DNA from: Radiobacillus deserti
GTDB lineage: Bacteria; Bacillota; Bacilli; Bacillales; Amphibacillaceae
NCBI RefSeq assembly: GCF_007301515.1
Contig: NZ_CP041666.1
Location: forward strand, 2,046,001 to 2,110,000
Reading direction: 5' to 3'
Length of the DNA: 64,000 bases
Part shown: positions 49,081 to 58,998 of the stretch, piece after piece
Layout of the letters: each line of letters begins with the position of its first letter
Position numbering within the stretch: the first letter of the stretch is position 1
The notes under the pieces: model-generated
What the model saw: the letters and a program-made list of their open reading frames with translations, nothing else
Told to the model about the DNA's origin: nothing
Database searches by the model: none
Made by a program: the position numbers and the translations under genes

Positions 49081-51729
49081 TTATCCGTTTGCTTGGACTA
49101 ATTGAACATATTCCTCCGCATACTGAAGAGCAGAAGGTAATTGTTCTGGGTTTTTCCCACCAGCTTGAGCCATATCTGGACGACCACCACCACCGCCACC
49201 GCAACGAGTAGCAGTTTCTTTTATTAAGTTACCAGCATGGTATCCTTTTTCAATTAAATCCTTCGACACCCCTGCTGCAAGTTGGACTTTTCCACTCGAA
49301 GCAGAACCTAATAAGATAATACCTGATCCAATTTTTTGTTTTAGCTCATCCACCATGTTTCGTAATTGATTCATCTCTTTAACATCTACTTGTTTGTTTA
49401 ACACTTTAACGCCATTAATCTCTTTCACTTCGTCCAAAATAGATGCTGCTTCTAGGTTGGACAATTTATGGCTTAATGATTCTCGTTCACGTTGTGTTCC
49501 TTTTAATTCTTGGTAGACTCCTTCAATGCGTTCTGGAACCGTCTCTTCATTTGTCTTCAATAGCTGTGCTGCTTTTCTTAATAACTGTTGACGGTTGTTC
49601 AGGTACTCGTATGCACCTTTTCCAGTCGTTGCTTCGATCCTCCTAGTACCTGCCCCAATTCCAGACTCCTGTGTGATTTTAAACAAACCGATTTCAGCTG
49701 TGTTGTCAACATGACATCCACCACAAAGCTCGAGACTATAATCCCCCATTTGAACAACTCGGACAGTATTTCCATATTTTTCACCAAACAGTGCCATTGC
49801 GCCCATGTTTTTCGCTTCCTCAAGAGAATGATAGCTCGTTGTAACCGCAATGCTTTCCCAAATTTTCTCATTCACTATCGCTTCAATTTTCTCTATTTCA
49901 TCTTCGGTAATAGCACCGAAATGAGAAAAATCAAAGCGAAGACGGTCTGTAGCTACTAACGATCCAGCTTGGTTCACATGTGTTCCGAGCACATCTTTTA
50001 AGGCTTGATGTAATAAGTGTGTAGCCGAGTGGTTTTTCTCGATAAAGGAACGAGAAGCAACATCTACAATCGCTTTAACCGCTTCCCCTTTAGTGAGCTT
50101 TCCTTCCTTCACGGTAACACGATGAAGATTCTGCCCGTTTGGCGCTTTTTGAACATCTTCTACAAAGCCTTTTCCTGATACGCCGTGAATCCAACCGTGG
50201 TCCGCAATTTGCCCTCCGCTTTCTGCATAAAACGGCGTTTGATTTAAGATAATATATATTTCGTCCCCTTCGGAAGCAGCATTTACCAATTGTTTATCCT
50301 TTACCATTTCCACTACGTTCGCTTCAGCTTCTAAGGAATCGTAGCCAATAAACGCGCTCTCTACTGTTACCTCTGACAATACACTATCTTGAATTTGCAT
50401 GGAATCTACTTTTTGCCGGGCTTGTCTCGCACGGTCACGCTGTTTCTTCATTTCTTCTTCAAAGCCATCGTGATCAATTGTAAACCCTGCGTCTTGCGCA
50501 TATTCCTCTGTTAATTCTTTCGGGAAGCCATACGTATCATACAGACGGAAGACATCTTCACCAGGAATTACGTCTTTACCTTGTTGCTGTTGCTTTTTGA
50601 TAATATTAGAGAGAATCGTTAATCCTTCGCTTAACGTTTCATGGAATCTCTCTTCTTCTGTTTTAATTACATCTTGAACAAAGTCTTGTTTTTCACTTAA
50701 TTCTTGATAGAATTTTTCCATAATAGAACTTACAGTAGGAACTAGCTCATACATAAATGGTTTTTCGATTCCGATTAACTTCGCATAACGAACAGCTCTT
50801 CTAAGTAATCTTCTAAGAACATATCCACGTCCTTCATTAGAGGGCAGTGCACCATCACTCACAGCAAATGCGACGGTTCGAATATGGTCCGCAATAACCT
50901 TGAATGCTTCATCCTTTTCTTTGGACTCCCCATATTTAACAGATGCGATTTGTTCTGTCTTTTGGATAATTGGCATAAATAGGTCTGTTTCGAAATTTGT
51001 TGGCGTGTCTTGAATGACGCAAACCATTCTTTCTAATCCCATTCCGGTATCAATATTTTTCTTCGGTAATGGTGTGTACGTATCATCCGGATTATGGTTG
51101 AATTGAGAAAATACTAAGTTCCAAATTTCTAAGTATCGTTCATTTTCCCCACCGGGGTATAATTCTGGATCGGAAGGATCATTTCCGTATTTTTCTCCAC
51201 GATCGTAGAAAATCTCTGTGTTCGGTCCACTTGGTCCTTCCCCGATGTCCCAGAAGTTTTCCTCTAACCGAATAATTCTATGCTCTGGCAAGCCTACAAC
51301 ATCTCTCCACAATTCAAACGCTTCTTCATCCTCTGGGTGAACCGTAACGGAAAGATTCTCCGGATTAAATCCAATCCATTTTTCGCTCGTTAGAAATTCC
51401 CAAGCCATTTCAATTGCTTCCCGCTTAAAATAGTCCCCAATGGAAAAGTTACCAAGCATCTCGAAGAACGTATGGTGACGTGCTGTTTTACCAACATTTT
51501 CAATGTCATTTGTTCGGATTGCTTTTTGTGCATTCACAATACGTGGATTCTCTGGGATAACCCGGCCGTCAAAGTATTTTTTTAGTGTTGCTACTCCACT
51601 GTTAATCCATAACAAAGTCGGGTCCTCTACTGGTACTAGAGACGCACTAGGCTCAATTCGATGCCCATTTTCTTTAAAAAAATCCAAAAACATTTGTCGT
51701 ACTTGTGCAGAAGTTAATTGTTTCGTCAT
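49081..51729 (-). CDS. alaS: Alanine--tRNA ligase
   Basis: Charges tRNA-Ala. 882 residues: a class II catalytic domain (motif 1 near RPRIVNAQKAIRTND-type segment, here NPRIVNAQKAIRTNDIENVG, through FSIGDYFKREAIE), a tRNA-recognition helical domain, an editing domain with zinc ligands HSATHLLHQAL and CGGCHVDNT, and a C-terminal DHHA1 domain with the CGGGGGGRPDMAQAGG segment. AAAGGAG precedes the ATG. Expression is controlled by the T-box leader upstream. Confidence 0.98.
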   Translation of the reverse strand: MTKQLTSAQVRQMFLDFFKENGHRIEPSASLVPVEDPTLLWINSGVATLKKYFDGRVIPENPRIVNAQKAIRTNDIENVGKTARHHTFFEMLGNFSIGDYFKREAIEMAWEFLTSEKWIGFNPENLSVTVHPEDEEAFELWRDVVGLPEHRIIRLEENFWDIGEGPSGPNTEIFYDRGEKYGNDPSDPELYPGGENERYLEIWNLVFSQFNHNPDDTYTPLPKKNIDTGMGLERMVCVIQDTPTNFETDLFMPIIQKTEQIASVKYGESKEKDEAFKVIADHIRTVAFAVSDGALPSNEGRGYVLRRLLRRAVRYAKLIGIEKPFMYELVPTVSSIMEKFYQELSEKQDFVQDVIKTEEERFHETLSEGLTILSNIIKKQQQQGKDVIPGEDVFRLYDTYGFPKELTEEYAQDAGFTIDHDGFEEEMKKQRDRARQARQKVDSMQIQDSVLSEVTVESAFIGYDSLEAEANVVEMVKDKQLVNAASEGDEIYIILNQTPFYAESGGQIADHGWIHGVSGKGFVEDVQKAPNGQNLHRVTVKEGKLTKGEAVKAIVDVASRSFIEKNHSATHLLHQALKDVLGTHVNQAGSLVATDRLRFDFSHFGAITEDEIEKIEAIVNEKIWESIAVTTSYHSLEEAKNMGAMALFGEKYGNTVRVVQMGDYSLELCGGCHVDNTAEIGLFKITQESGIGAGTRRIEATTGKGAYEYLNNRQQLLRKAAQLLKTNEETVPERIEGVYQELKGTQRERESLSHKLSNLEAASILDEVKEINGVKVLNKQVDVKEMNQLRNMVDELKQKIGSGIILLGSASSGKVQLAAGVSKDLIEKGYHAGNLIKETATRCGGGGGGRPDMAQAGGKNPEQLPSALQYAEEYVQLVQANG

Positions 51730-51779
51730 AATTCCATCTCCTTTTCCTTTTACTCATGCCTAAGTTTTACGCTCCTTAC

Positions 51780-52060
51780 AAAAATCTTTCCCTTTCCTAT
51801 CAAACAAAAAACTCTCGTCGCTGCTAAATTAGCAGGGACGAGAGTTTTATCGCGGTACCACCCTGATTATGGATCAAATCGTGTATCCATCACCTTATCA
51901 CTATAACGGCGTGTACCGGCAATCTTTAATCGCACTCCAATCTAGCTTCGGTAGCTCACGCTTTGAAATCCTTTCAGCCTAAGGGATATTCTCTCTTTTA
52001 AAGCAGAATTCTACGTACTCATGATTTTCGACGTATTCATTCATATAATTATTGGTGCTA
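51780..52060 (-). promoter_or_regulatory. Alanine T-box riboswitch leader of alaS
   Basis: Leader RNA that reads tRNA-Ala charging. The conserved T-box AGGGTGGTACCGCG is at 51851-51864 (minus strand), followed by the terminator at 51806-51848. Upstream, a long stem I region contains a GCT alanine codon at 52002-52004 in the expected specifier area (between GAATTCT and TTAAAAGAG). The start is set by a consensus promoter. The specifier call is by position and by the downstream gene. Confidence 0.93.
51806..51848 (-). terminator. T-box-controlled terminator before alaS
   Basis: Long stem AAAACTCTCGTC...GACGAGAGTTTT with an inner CTGCTAA/TTAGCAG helix and a T-run (minus strand). It is mutually exclusive with the antiterminator that includes the T-box sequence. 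Confidence 0.92.
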
Positions 52061-52066
52061 TGCGAT

Positions 52067-52095
52067 ATTATAGATAAACTCCCGAAAGATGTCAA
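52067..52095 (-). promoter_or_regulatory. Consensus SigA promoter for alaS
   Basis: Minus-strand TTGACA (52090-52095) and TATAAT (52067-52072) with a 17-nt spacer, a full-consensus match. The -35 box overlaps the end of yrrI. Confidence 0.93.
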
Positions 52096-53159
52096 CGTGT
52101 AGCCTTTATGGCATTCCAATGATGGAAGATTACATTAAGAACTGTAAGAATAGGAACAGCTAGGAGCATCCCGATTATTCCGCTTACTTCTCCACCAATT
52201 AGCAAAGCTAAAATGATAAGTAATGGATGAACGTGAACACTTTTCCCTACAATTAATGGGGATAGTAAGTTTCCTTCAATAATTTGCACCACAAATACCG
52301 AGATAATTACATATACGACCATTTTCGTGGATATTGTAAAGGCGATAATAACCGCAGGAATTGCACCTAAAATAGGGCCAAAATAAGGAATTAAATTCGT
52401 GACCCCCATAATGATGGAAAATAACAACGGATACCTCATTCCAAAAAACCATAGCAATAGAAAACTCGTAATCCCAACAAATAGGCAGACTAAAAGTTGC
52501 CCCCTAATATAGCCACTTAAGCTTTCTTCAATATCTGAAACAAGCTGTGTACTTTCAATTCGATATTTTTTTGGGGTAAGCTTCCACATGACACGTTTTA
52601 TGAGCATAAAATCCTTTAGCATATAAAACACGATGACTGGAATTACAGTTATGATGATAACGATGTCCATGACCTTCGTTAAATCTTTTACAGCAGTCGT
52701 TAGCACGTTGGCTAACCAATTTTCGGCCTCTAATAAAAGGACGTCCATTTTATCATGTACTTTTTCCGGTAAGAAGGACGTACTATCATACACCTCTGTA
52801 ATGATGTTCCGATACTGATCCATAAAAACTGGTAGATTGTTTTTTAAATCATTTAATTGCTGCAGCACGATGGGATACGTTTCATAAAATAGATAGCCGA
52901 TTCCACCGAAAAATAGACTATATATTAGTAAAATGGCAAACCATCTCGGATACTTAAACTTATGTAGCTTCTCAATGAGTGGATGTAACAAAAATGCGAT
53001 AATTCCCGCGATAATAAATGGCGTTAATATCCTAATGATAATCGTAATAAACGTTTTATATAGCGGGAATAGCTTCGTTAGTAAATAGATAAACAGGACC
53101 GCTAATATCGCAATTATAATGTTGTACAAAATCTTAAGTTGTTTGTCTGTCGTGAACAT
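52092..53159 (-). CDS. yrrI: AI-2E family transporter YrrI
   Basis: A 355-residue membrane protein of the AI-2E transporter (UPF0118/PerM) family with about seven to eight membrane segments and the conserved C-terminal GVTNLIPYFGPILGAIPAVI and IEGNLLSPLIVGKSVHVHPL segments. The substrate is unknown. The ATG at 53159 has GGAGGG 8 nt upstream and matches the B. subtilis length (353); the frame to 53219 runs into the preceding terminator. The glnQHMP operon that sits nearby in B. subtilis is absent. Confidence 0.9.
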   Translation of the reverse strand: MFTTDKQLKILYNIIIAILAVLFIYLLTKLFPLYKTFITIIIRILTPFIIAGIIAFLLHPLIEKLHKFKYPRWFAILLIYSLFFGGIGYLFYETYPIVLQQLNDLKNNLPVFMDQYRNIITEVYDSTSFLPEKVHDKMDVLLLEAENWLANVLTTAVKDLTKVMDIVIIITVIPVIVFYMLKDFMLIKRVMWKLTPKKYRIESTQLVSDIEESLSGYIRGQLLVCLFVGITSFLLLWFFGMRYPLLFSIIMGVTNLIPYFGPILGAIPAVIIAFTISTKMVVYVIISVFVVQIIEGNLLSPLIVGKSVHVHPLLIILALLIGGEVSGIIGMLLAVPILTVLNVIFHHWNAIKATR

Positions 53160-53191
53160 TCCTGCATCCCTCCGATTTCCTGTTGCATAGG

Positions 53192-53229
53192 AAAGCCCTT
53201 GTCTTCTTGTATTTGACAAGGGCTCTTTC
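53192..53229 (-). terminator. Hairpin after the zinc-ribbon gene
   Basis: Arms AAAGCCCTTGTC and GACAAGGGCTCTTT around an 11-nt loop, about 25 nt after the zinc-ribbon gene stop. A U-run is poor, so it may be only a partial terminator. Confidence 0.5.
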
Positions 53230-53253
53230 TAGTACTCTAGTTGTTCATTAGGA

Positions 53254-53442
53254 CTACATATGTAGCGTTCTTTCATCCTCTGAATATAAATCGTTTAAGG
53301 AACTTAACGTACCATCCTCCTCTACTTGATGAACGTCCAATACTTCATTTTCTAAGGAAAGTTCAATAAAACAATTCCAGCAATAATATTGTTGATTTCC
53401 AATTTTCCCGATGTTTTTGCCTTTACAATTTGGACAATACAT
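53254..53442 (-). CDS. Small zinc-ribbon protein
   Basis: A 62-residue protein whose N-terminal half is a zinc ribbon: CPNCKGKNIGKIGNQQYYCWNC (two CxxC pairs at residues 3-6 and 21-24), followed by an acidic tail. Such proteins often bind nucleic acid or a protein partner, but the function here is unknown. AAGGAGTG precedes the ATG. It is a single gene between recD2 and yrrI; B. subtilis has a similar small gene in this region, which I cannot name with confidence. Confidence 0.78.
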   Translation of the reverse strand: MYCPNCKGKNIGKIGNQQYYCWNCFIELSLENEVLDVHQVEEDGTLSSLNDLYSEDERTLHM

Positions 53443-53545
53443 ACGTTAGCCACTCCTTGACGAAAAACTTTTACTACCATACTGTCCAAATAACTAGATT
53501 CTTATACATGGTGACAGGCACGACCCGGGTTTTGGTGGATTTTGT

Positions 53546-53595
53546 CGAAAAAAATAAAGCTGATTCACTATCGTTTCCGATGTTTGAATCAGCTT
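53546..53595 (-). terminator. Terminator after recD2
   Basis: Stem AAGCTGATTCA / TGAATCAGCTT with a 17-nt loop, followed on the minus strand by TTATTTTTTTC. It directly follows the recD2 stop. Confidence 0.88.
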
Positions 53596-53596
53596 C

Positions 53597-55912
53597 TTAT
53601 AAAAAGTCATATGGAGACAGTTCTTCTTCTGCTTCTTCCTCCGCTACCCCTACCTGTTGGTCAATCTTAAACAACTCATTTAAAAAAGTAACCAAGGATG
53701 TATATCTCATATTCGTGTCTTCTCCTTTTATTCCTTGTAAGAAGGATTGCTTGTCCCCACAAATAATTAAGGAACTCTTACTTCTTGTAATTGCAGTATA
53801 TAATAAATTTTTACGAAGCATACGTCGGTAACTCGGTACTACCGGTAACACGACAATCTGAAACTCACTTCCTTGTGATTTATGAATAGAAGTGCAGTAG
53901 GCATGCATGATATGATTTAGATCTTTCTTCAAATACAGGACTTCTTTTTCATCAAATGAGATAACAATTTGTTCGGTCTTATCTTCCGTTTCATTTTCTT
54001 TAAAAATCGCAACAATTTCTCCGATGTCTCCGTTAAAAACCCCATCTTCTGGCTGATTCACGAGCTGAATCACTTTGTCTCCTGTTCGATATTCCACGTC
54101 TCCCCACTTAATATGACGTTTCTGTTTACTAGGCGGATTCACGATAGATTGTATCTGTTGATTAATTTGATGGATACCAGCCCTCGTCTTGTACATAGGA
54201 GCAAGGATTTGTACGTCTCGCATATCCACCCCTTTTTCGTACGCTTTTTGGACGATTTGATTCACAACGTCTACCACTTGATGCTCCCCACATGAAATAA
54301 AATTAAAATCAGCATCTTTTTCTAGGGAGCCAGTAGTACATGTATTATTTTTAATTTCATGGGCGAGCTGAATGATTTTAGACCCTTCCTTTTGACGATA
54401 TACCTCATCTAGTTGGATGGAAGGAATCTTCTGACTTGCCAATAAATCTGCAAGTACTTGTCCAGGGCCTACAGAAGGGAGCTGATCTTCATCTCCAACA
54501 ATTAAGACTCGCATATCTCTAGGGATGGCTCGAAATAATTGGTTAGCAAGCCATGTATCCACCATCGAAAACTCATCAATGACGATAAGCTTTCCAGATA
54601 ACTGATTCTCATTGTCCTTCTCAAACGTTTCGTGTCCGTTCCATCCAAGTAACCGGTGAATCGTCATGGCTGGAAGCCCTGTTGATTCTGATAAGCGCTT
54701 GGCTGCTCGACCTGTTGGTGCAGTTAATAAAAACGGAAAAGCCCGATCTTGGTCATAATCTCTAGGGTCTAATGATAAATCAAAGAGTCCAGAATACGCA
54801 TTAATAATCCCTTTTATTACAGTGGTTTTTCCCGTACCAGGCCCCCCAGTTAAAATCATCACTTTAGAATGTAAGGCTTGCTCAATTGCCTGAAACTGTT
54901 TTTTTCCATAGCTAAGCGATTCTTCTTCTTCTAGGGAACCTACGATTTTTAAAAGGTCCGCAGTTGGAACTTCCTCATCTATCGTTTCACTCATAATTCG
55001 GTGTAATTGCGAGCAAAACCCTGTTTCCGCATAATACAAACTTGGTAAATACGCCTTTGACTCCTGTACAATTATCTTCTGAGCTGTATTTAGGTTAACA
55101 ACCTCTTTCGAAATCTCATCAAATGAAACATCGTTCGAACGTTGATTAAGAAGCTGCTCAACATTTGTGATTAAATCCTCCAACGGTAAATAAACATGGC
55201 CATTAAATGTGCTTTGATGTAAAACATACACACAACCCGCTTGAATACGACTAGGATGATTCTTTTCAATCCCTTTTCTAGCAGCTACCTCATCTGCACG
55301 CTGAAACCCGAAGCCCTCAATATCAAACACAAATTGATATGGATCATTCTCTAACACTTCTAGAGCCTTGTCCTTGTATGCTTCATAAATTTTTTGAGCC
55401 ATTTTTAATCCAAATCCGTATTTGGACAGATTAACGACAATATGTTCAAATCCCTGATGCTCTTGCAAGGAACGACGAAGTTGCTCGGCTTGCTCTGCCT
55501 TTAAGCCTGGAATTTTCTGAAGCACGGAAGCATCATTTAAAATCTGACTAATGGCTGTTTCTCCTAATATATCTACGATTTTCTGAGCTGTCTTTTTTCC
55601 AATTCCGTAAAACAAGTCACTAGATAAATAAGCAACAACGCCATCTATGGTCTCCGGTATAAAACGCTCATAATGGTGGACGTTATATTGTTTTCCAAAA
55701 CGTTTATGGTTCTCAAATTCTCCCTGAAAAAGATACGATTCTCCTGGATCAAGACGAGTAAAATACCCTTTTACAACGAGCTCTTTTTCCTCGATTTCTT
55801 CGTCCGTTTCTAGAACGTTAATCTTAGCAATGGAAAAGTGTTCGTGTTCATTTGTAAAAATGGTATGAATGAGTTCACCCTTTATGAACCCTTTCTTCTG
55901 TTCCTTTTCCAT
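53597..55912 (-). CDS. recD2: ATP-dependent DNA helicase RecD2
   Basis: SF1B 5'-3' DNA helicase (RecD-like, without RecBC) involved in replication fork and mismatch-repair-related processes. 771 residues: N-terminal OB-like and helix-hairpin-helix region (AYLSSDLFYGIGKKTAQKIV), Walker A GGPGTGKTTVIKGI (about 353), Walker B VIDEFSMVD (about 444), and motif VI HAYCTSIHKSQGSEF (about 680). AAAGGGG precedes the ATG. It is 18 nt downstream of the TPR gene. Confidence 0.95.
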   Translation of the reverse strand: MEKEQKKGFIKGELIHTIFTNEHEHFSIAKINVLETDEEIEEKELVVKGYFTRLDPGESYLFQGEFENHKRFGKQYNVHHYERFIPETIDGVVAYLSSDLFYGIGKKTAQKIVDILGETAISQILNDASVLQKIPGLKAEQAEQLRRSLQEHQGFEHIVVNLSKYGFGLKMAQKIYEAYKDKALEVLENDPYQFVFDIEGFGFQRADEVAARKGIEKNHPSRIQAGCVYVLHQSTFNGHVYLPLEDLITNVEQLLNQRSNDVSFDEISKEVVNLNTAQKIIVQESKAYLPSLYYAETGFCSQLHRIMSETIDEEVPTADLLKIVGSLEEEESLSYGKKQFQAIEQALHSKVMILTGGPGTGKTTVIKGIINAYSGLFDLSLDPRDYDQDRAFPFLLTAPTGRAAKRLSESTGLPAMTIHRLLGWNGHETFEKDNENQLSGKLIVIDEFSMVDTWLANQLFRAIPRDMRVLIVGDEDQLPSVGPGQVLADLLASQKIPSIQLDEVYRQKEGSKIIQLAHEIKNNTCTTGSLEKDADFNFISCGEHQVVDVVNQIVQKAYEKGVDMRDVQILAPMYKTRAGIHQINQQIQSIVNPPSKQKRHIKWGDVEYRTGDKVIQLVNQPEDGVFNGDIGEIVAIFKENETEDKTEQIVISFDEKEVLYLKKDLNHIMHAYCTSIHKSQGSEFQIVVLPVVPSYRRMLRKNLLYTAITRSKSSLIICGDKQSFLQGIKGEDTNMRYTSLVTFLNELFKIDQQVGVAEEEAEEELSPYDFL

Positions 55913-55930
55913 TTTCAGAGCCCCTTTTCT

Positions 55931-56602
55931 TTATTCTCCGTTTGAATGCTGGTTTATTTCTTCAATCTTTGCTTTCGCATGTTGGGCTAACATATGTTCA
56001 GGTTGAATATCTAGTGCCTTATTAAAATGATCCATCGCTAGATTCACATCTTCTTTATATAAATAAGATACTCCAAGATTATAGTGGGCGTCACTATGCT
56101 TTGGATTGATTTTTAATACTTGAAAGAAGGTTTGCTGTGCTAAATCAATTTGATTTGTCTCTGCGAGTGATAATCCATATTGAAATAACGCCACTTCATC
56201 CTCAGGATTAAGCTCTGTTGCGCGTTGAAAATAGGGTAGCGCAAGCTTCTGATGATCCAGGTTCTGTAACGATAACCCAACCATTAGAAATACGTCCGCT
56301 TCTTCCAAGCCTAGCTGAATAGCTTTTTGAAATTGTTCCTGTGCTTTTTCAAACAACGATTTTTCAAAATAAACGTTGCCCAGCCCATAAAAAGCGGTAC
56401 CAGCTTGGTCATCCAATTCAATCGCTTTAAGGAAAAAACGCTCCGCCTTCTCTAACTCATTTATATGGAGAAGTAAATTTCCAAAGTTAATATATCCTAA
56501 TGGATCATTCGGATTTTCTTCTATCGAATCATTAAACAGCTTTGCTGCTTTTTCATATTCTTGTTCCTGCATATATTTGATACCTTCATTTAATTTGTCC
56601 AC
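55931..56602 (-). CDS. yrrB: TPR-repeat protein YrrB
   Basis: A 223-residue protein built of about six tetratricopeptide repeats (for example GYINFGNLLLHINELEKAE and AHYNLGVSYLYKEDVNLAM). It is a cytosolic protein-protein interaction scaffold of unknown partner. The start is GTG with GGAAGG upstream. It sits between mnmA and recD2 exactly as yrrB does in B. subtilis. Confidence 0.92.
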   Translation of the reverse strand: MDKLNEGIKYMQEQEYEKAAKLFNDSIEENPNDPLGYINFGNLLLHINELEKAERFFLKAIELDDQAGTAFYGLGNVYFEKSLFEKAQEQFQKAIQLGLEEADVFLMVGLSLQNLDHQKLALPYFQRATELNPEDEVALFQYGLSLAETNQIDLAQQTFFQVLKINPKHSDAHYNLGVSYLYKEDVNLAMDHFNKALDIQPEHMLAQHAKAKIEEINQHSNGE

Positions 56603-56663
56603 AAAAAACCTTCCTTTACTTATCTATTCCTGTACCCTTCCATCTAATCATTTTAATAGATTT

Positions 56664-56697
56664 CAAACAAGAGGGACAGACCCATTTTGTCTGTCCC
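56664..56697 (-). terminator. Terminator after mnmA
   Basis: Perfect 9-bp stem GGGACAGAC / GTCTGTCCC with a 7-nt loop and CTTGTTTG following on the minus strand. Confidence 0.7.
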
Positions 56698-56698
56698 G

Positions 56699-57811
56699 TT
56701 AGCCTACATATTCTAAAGCACGTTCATTTTTTTGAACTTCATCAATAGTTCCTCCACCCAAACATACCTCATCTTGATAAAACACGACAGCTTGTCCTGG
56801 CGTTACGGCACGCTCTGTTTGATGAAAGACTACTTTTACTCTGCCGTTTTCTAATGGATGGACGGTAACCTTACTATCTTTTTGGCGATAGCGGAATTTT
56901 GCCGTACATTCGAATGGTTCCGTTAACGGTTGTTCATTAACCCAATTTAGATCTGTGGCGATCAAGGCATCAGAATTAAGATAGTCTGTCTCTGCACCTT
57001 GTTCTACATAAAGAACGTTGTCCTTTAGATTTTTACCAACAACAAACCACGGTTCTCCAGCACCACCAATACCTAAACCTTGGCGTTGGCCAATTGTATA
57101 ATACATTAGCCCATCATGGCTACCTTTCACTTCTCCTTGCAATGTCATCATTTTTCCTGGCTGTGCAGGGAGATATTCACTTAAAAACTCTTTGAAATTT
57201 CTTTCTCCAATAAAGCAAATACCAGTACTATCTTTTTTAGTAGCTGTAGCTAAATCATGCTCCTTCGCAATGCGACGAACTTCTGATTTAGGTAAATGGC
57301 CAATTGGAAACATCACTTTGGATAATACAGATTGTGACAATTGGTTCAAGAAATACGTTTGATCTTTGTTATCATCATTCCCACGAATTAATTGTACTTG
57401 ATCTCCATCTCGTTTCACTTGAGCATAATGCCCAGTTGCTAAATAATCCGCACCTAGGGACATGGCATGCTCCAAAAAGGCTTTAAATTTAATTTCTTTA
57501 TTGCACATAACGTCTGGGTTCGGAGTTCGACCAGCTTTATATTCATCTAGGAAGTAAGTAAATACTTTATCCCAATACTGTTTTTCAAAATTTACAGAGT
57601 AATATGGAATATCGAGTTGATTACAAACGCGTACAACATCACTGAAATCCTCTGTTGCGGTACAGACTCCATTTTCATCGGTATCATCCCAGTTTTTCAT
57701 AAAAATACCGACAACATCATAACCTTGCTGCTTCAAAAGTAAAGCTGCTACAGAAGAATCAACTCCTCCACTCATGCCGACAACTACTCGAATATTTTTG
57801 TTATCTGTCAT
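56699..57811 (-). CDS. mnmA: tRNA-specific 2-thiouridylase MnmA
   Basis: Introduces the 2-thio group at U34 of Lys, Glu and Gln tRNAs using sulfur from the neighbouring cysteine desulfurase. 370 residues: PP-loop GMSGGVDSSVAALLL (about 13), first catalytic Cys in NPDVMCNKEIKF (about 103), TGHYAQ and the second Cys in STGICFIGERNF (about 199). GGTGG precedes the ATG. It is 15 nt after the desulfurase gene, consistent with the YrvO-MnmA direct sulfur-transfer pair of B. subtilis. Confidence 0.97.
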   Translation of the reverse strand: MTDNKNIRVVVGMSGGVDSSVAALLLKQQGYDVVGIFMKNWDDTDENGVCTATEDFSDVVRVCNQLDIPYYSVNFEKQYWDKVFTYFLDEYKAGRTPNPDVMCNKEIKFKAFLEHAMSLGADYLATGHYAQVKRDGDQVQLIRGNDDNKDQTYFLNQLSQSVLSKVMFPIGHLPKSEVRRIAKEHDLATATKKDSTGICFIGERNFKEFLSEYLPAQPGKMMTLQGEVKGSHDGLMYYTIGQRQGLGIGGAGEPWFVVGKNLKDNVLYVEQGAETDYLNSDALIATDLNWVNEQPLTEPFECTAKFRYRQKDSKVTVHPLENGRVKVVFHQTERAVTPGQAVVFYQDEVCLGGGTIDEVQKNERALEYVG

Positions 57812-57825
57812 TTATATGTCACCAC

Positions 57826-58971
57826 CTAATCCTTTGCTAAGCGACTTATTACTTTACTTACTTTTCCGGCCGCTTCTTTAACATTTTCCTCTGTATTAGC
57901 CAGACCAAAACTAAACCGAACAGAGTTTTTGGTTTTGTCATGATCCGCACCGAACATAGCAGATAAGACATGAGAAGGGTCAACAGACCCTGCTGTACAT
58001 GCACTTCCACTGGAGGAAGCGATGCCCTCCAAATCAAAATTCGTCAATAATGCTTCCACATTTGTACGTGGGAAGCTTATATTTATAATGTTCGGGATCA
58101 TGTGCGATTCCTCTCCATTTATAGAAAAATTCACGTCATTTTCTTTTAATGTATCCAAGAAGATTTTTTTATATAAGCTATATTTCTTGGTTCGAAGCTC
58201 GCGTTCTTGCTGACTAATTTCAATTGCTTTTTGAAAGCCTCGGATACCAACTAAGTTCTCGGTACCAGGGCGTCGTTTCCGCTCCTGCTCTCCTCCGAAC
58301 TGAAGATTTGTCATTTTAACCCCTTCTCGGACGTATAGAAAACCAATACCTTTCGGCCCATTGATTTTATGGGAAGACACGGAAAGCAAATCAACTTTCC
58401 AATCATCTACATGTATGTCCATGAGTCCGAATGCTTGTACCGCATCTGTATGGAAATAAGCCGGATGCTGTTGCAGTAGCTCTCCAATTTCTTGGATGGG
58501 TTGGATCACACCAGTTTCGTTGTTTACGGCCATAATGGAAACGACGATAGTTTGCTCCTTTAAAGCACGTTGTACGTCCTCCAAACGAACCCGACCAGTT
58601 TCATCAACAGGTAAATAGGTTACTTCAAAACCGTGTTTTTCTAAATAATGGGCTGCATGTAGTGTAGCATGATGTTCGATTTGGGACGTAATAATGTGAT
58701 TTCCTTTATCCTTGTTTGCAAGCGCTGTTCCAATCAAAGCAAGATTATCAGCTTCCGTTCCACCACTCGTAAACACAATGTTCTTTTCCTTTGTGCCTAT
58801 ACTAGAGGCAGCTATTTCTCTCGCTTCATCCAATAGATGTCGAGCTTTTCTTCCGAATGAGTGAATACTTGAAGGGTTACCAAATACATCCGTTAGCATG
58901 TCTTGCATTTCCGCAATAACGTCAGGATGTACAGGTGTCGTTGCAGCATGATCTAAATATATGGGTTCCAT
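57826..58971 (-). CDS. yrvO: Cysteine desulfurase YrvO (NifS/IscS family)
   Basis: PLP-dependent enzyme that supplies persulfide sulfur to MnmA. 381 residues: YLDHAATTPVHPDV at the N-terminus, the TSGGTEADNLAL and TDAVQAFG PLP-site segments, the Schiff-base Lys in SVSSHKINGPKG (about 201), and the active Cys in SSGSACTAGSVDPSHVL (about 325). AAAGGAAGG precedes the ATG. Order cymR-yrvO-mnmA is as in B. subtilis. Confidence 0.95.
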   Translation of the reverse strand: MEPIYLDHAATTPVHPDVIAEMQDMLTDVFGNPSSIHSFGRKARHLLDEAREIAASSIGTKEKNIVFTSGGTEADNLALIGTALANKDKGNHIITSQIEHHATLHAAHYLEKHGFEVTYLPVDETGRVRLEDVQRALKEQTIVVSIMAVNNETGVIQPIQEIGELLQQHPAYFHTDAVQAFGLMDIHVDDWKVDLLSVSSHKINGPKGIGFLYVREGVKMTNLQFGGEQERKRRPGTENLVGIRGFQKAIEISQQERELRTKKYSLYKKIFLDTLKENDVNFSINGEESHMIPNIINISFPRTNVEALLTNFDLEGIASSSGSACTAGSVDPSHVLSAMFGADHDKTKNSVRFSFGLANTEENVKEAAGKVSKVISRLAKD

Positions 58972-58998
58972 GCTTACCTTCCTTTCCCGATTACTAGA

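Noticed and set aside
49588..49959. Plus-strand frame inside alaS
   Set aside because: It lies wholly within the conserved catalytic and editing domains of alaS, which explain the sequence.
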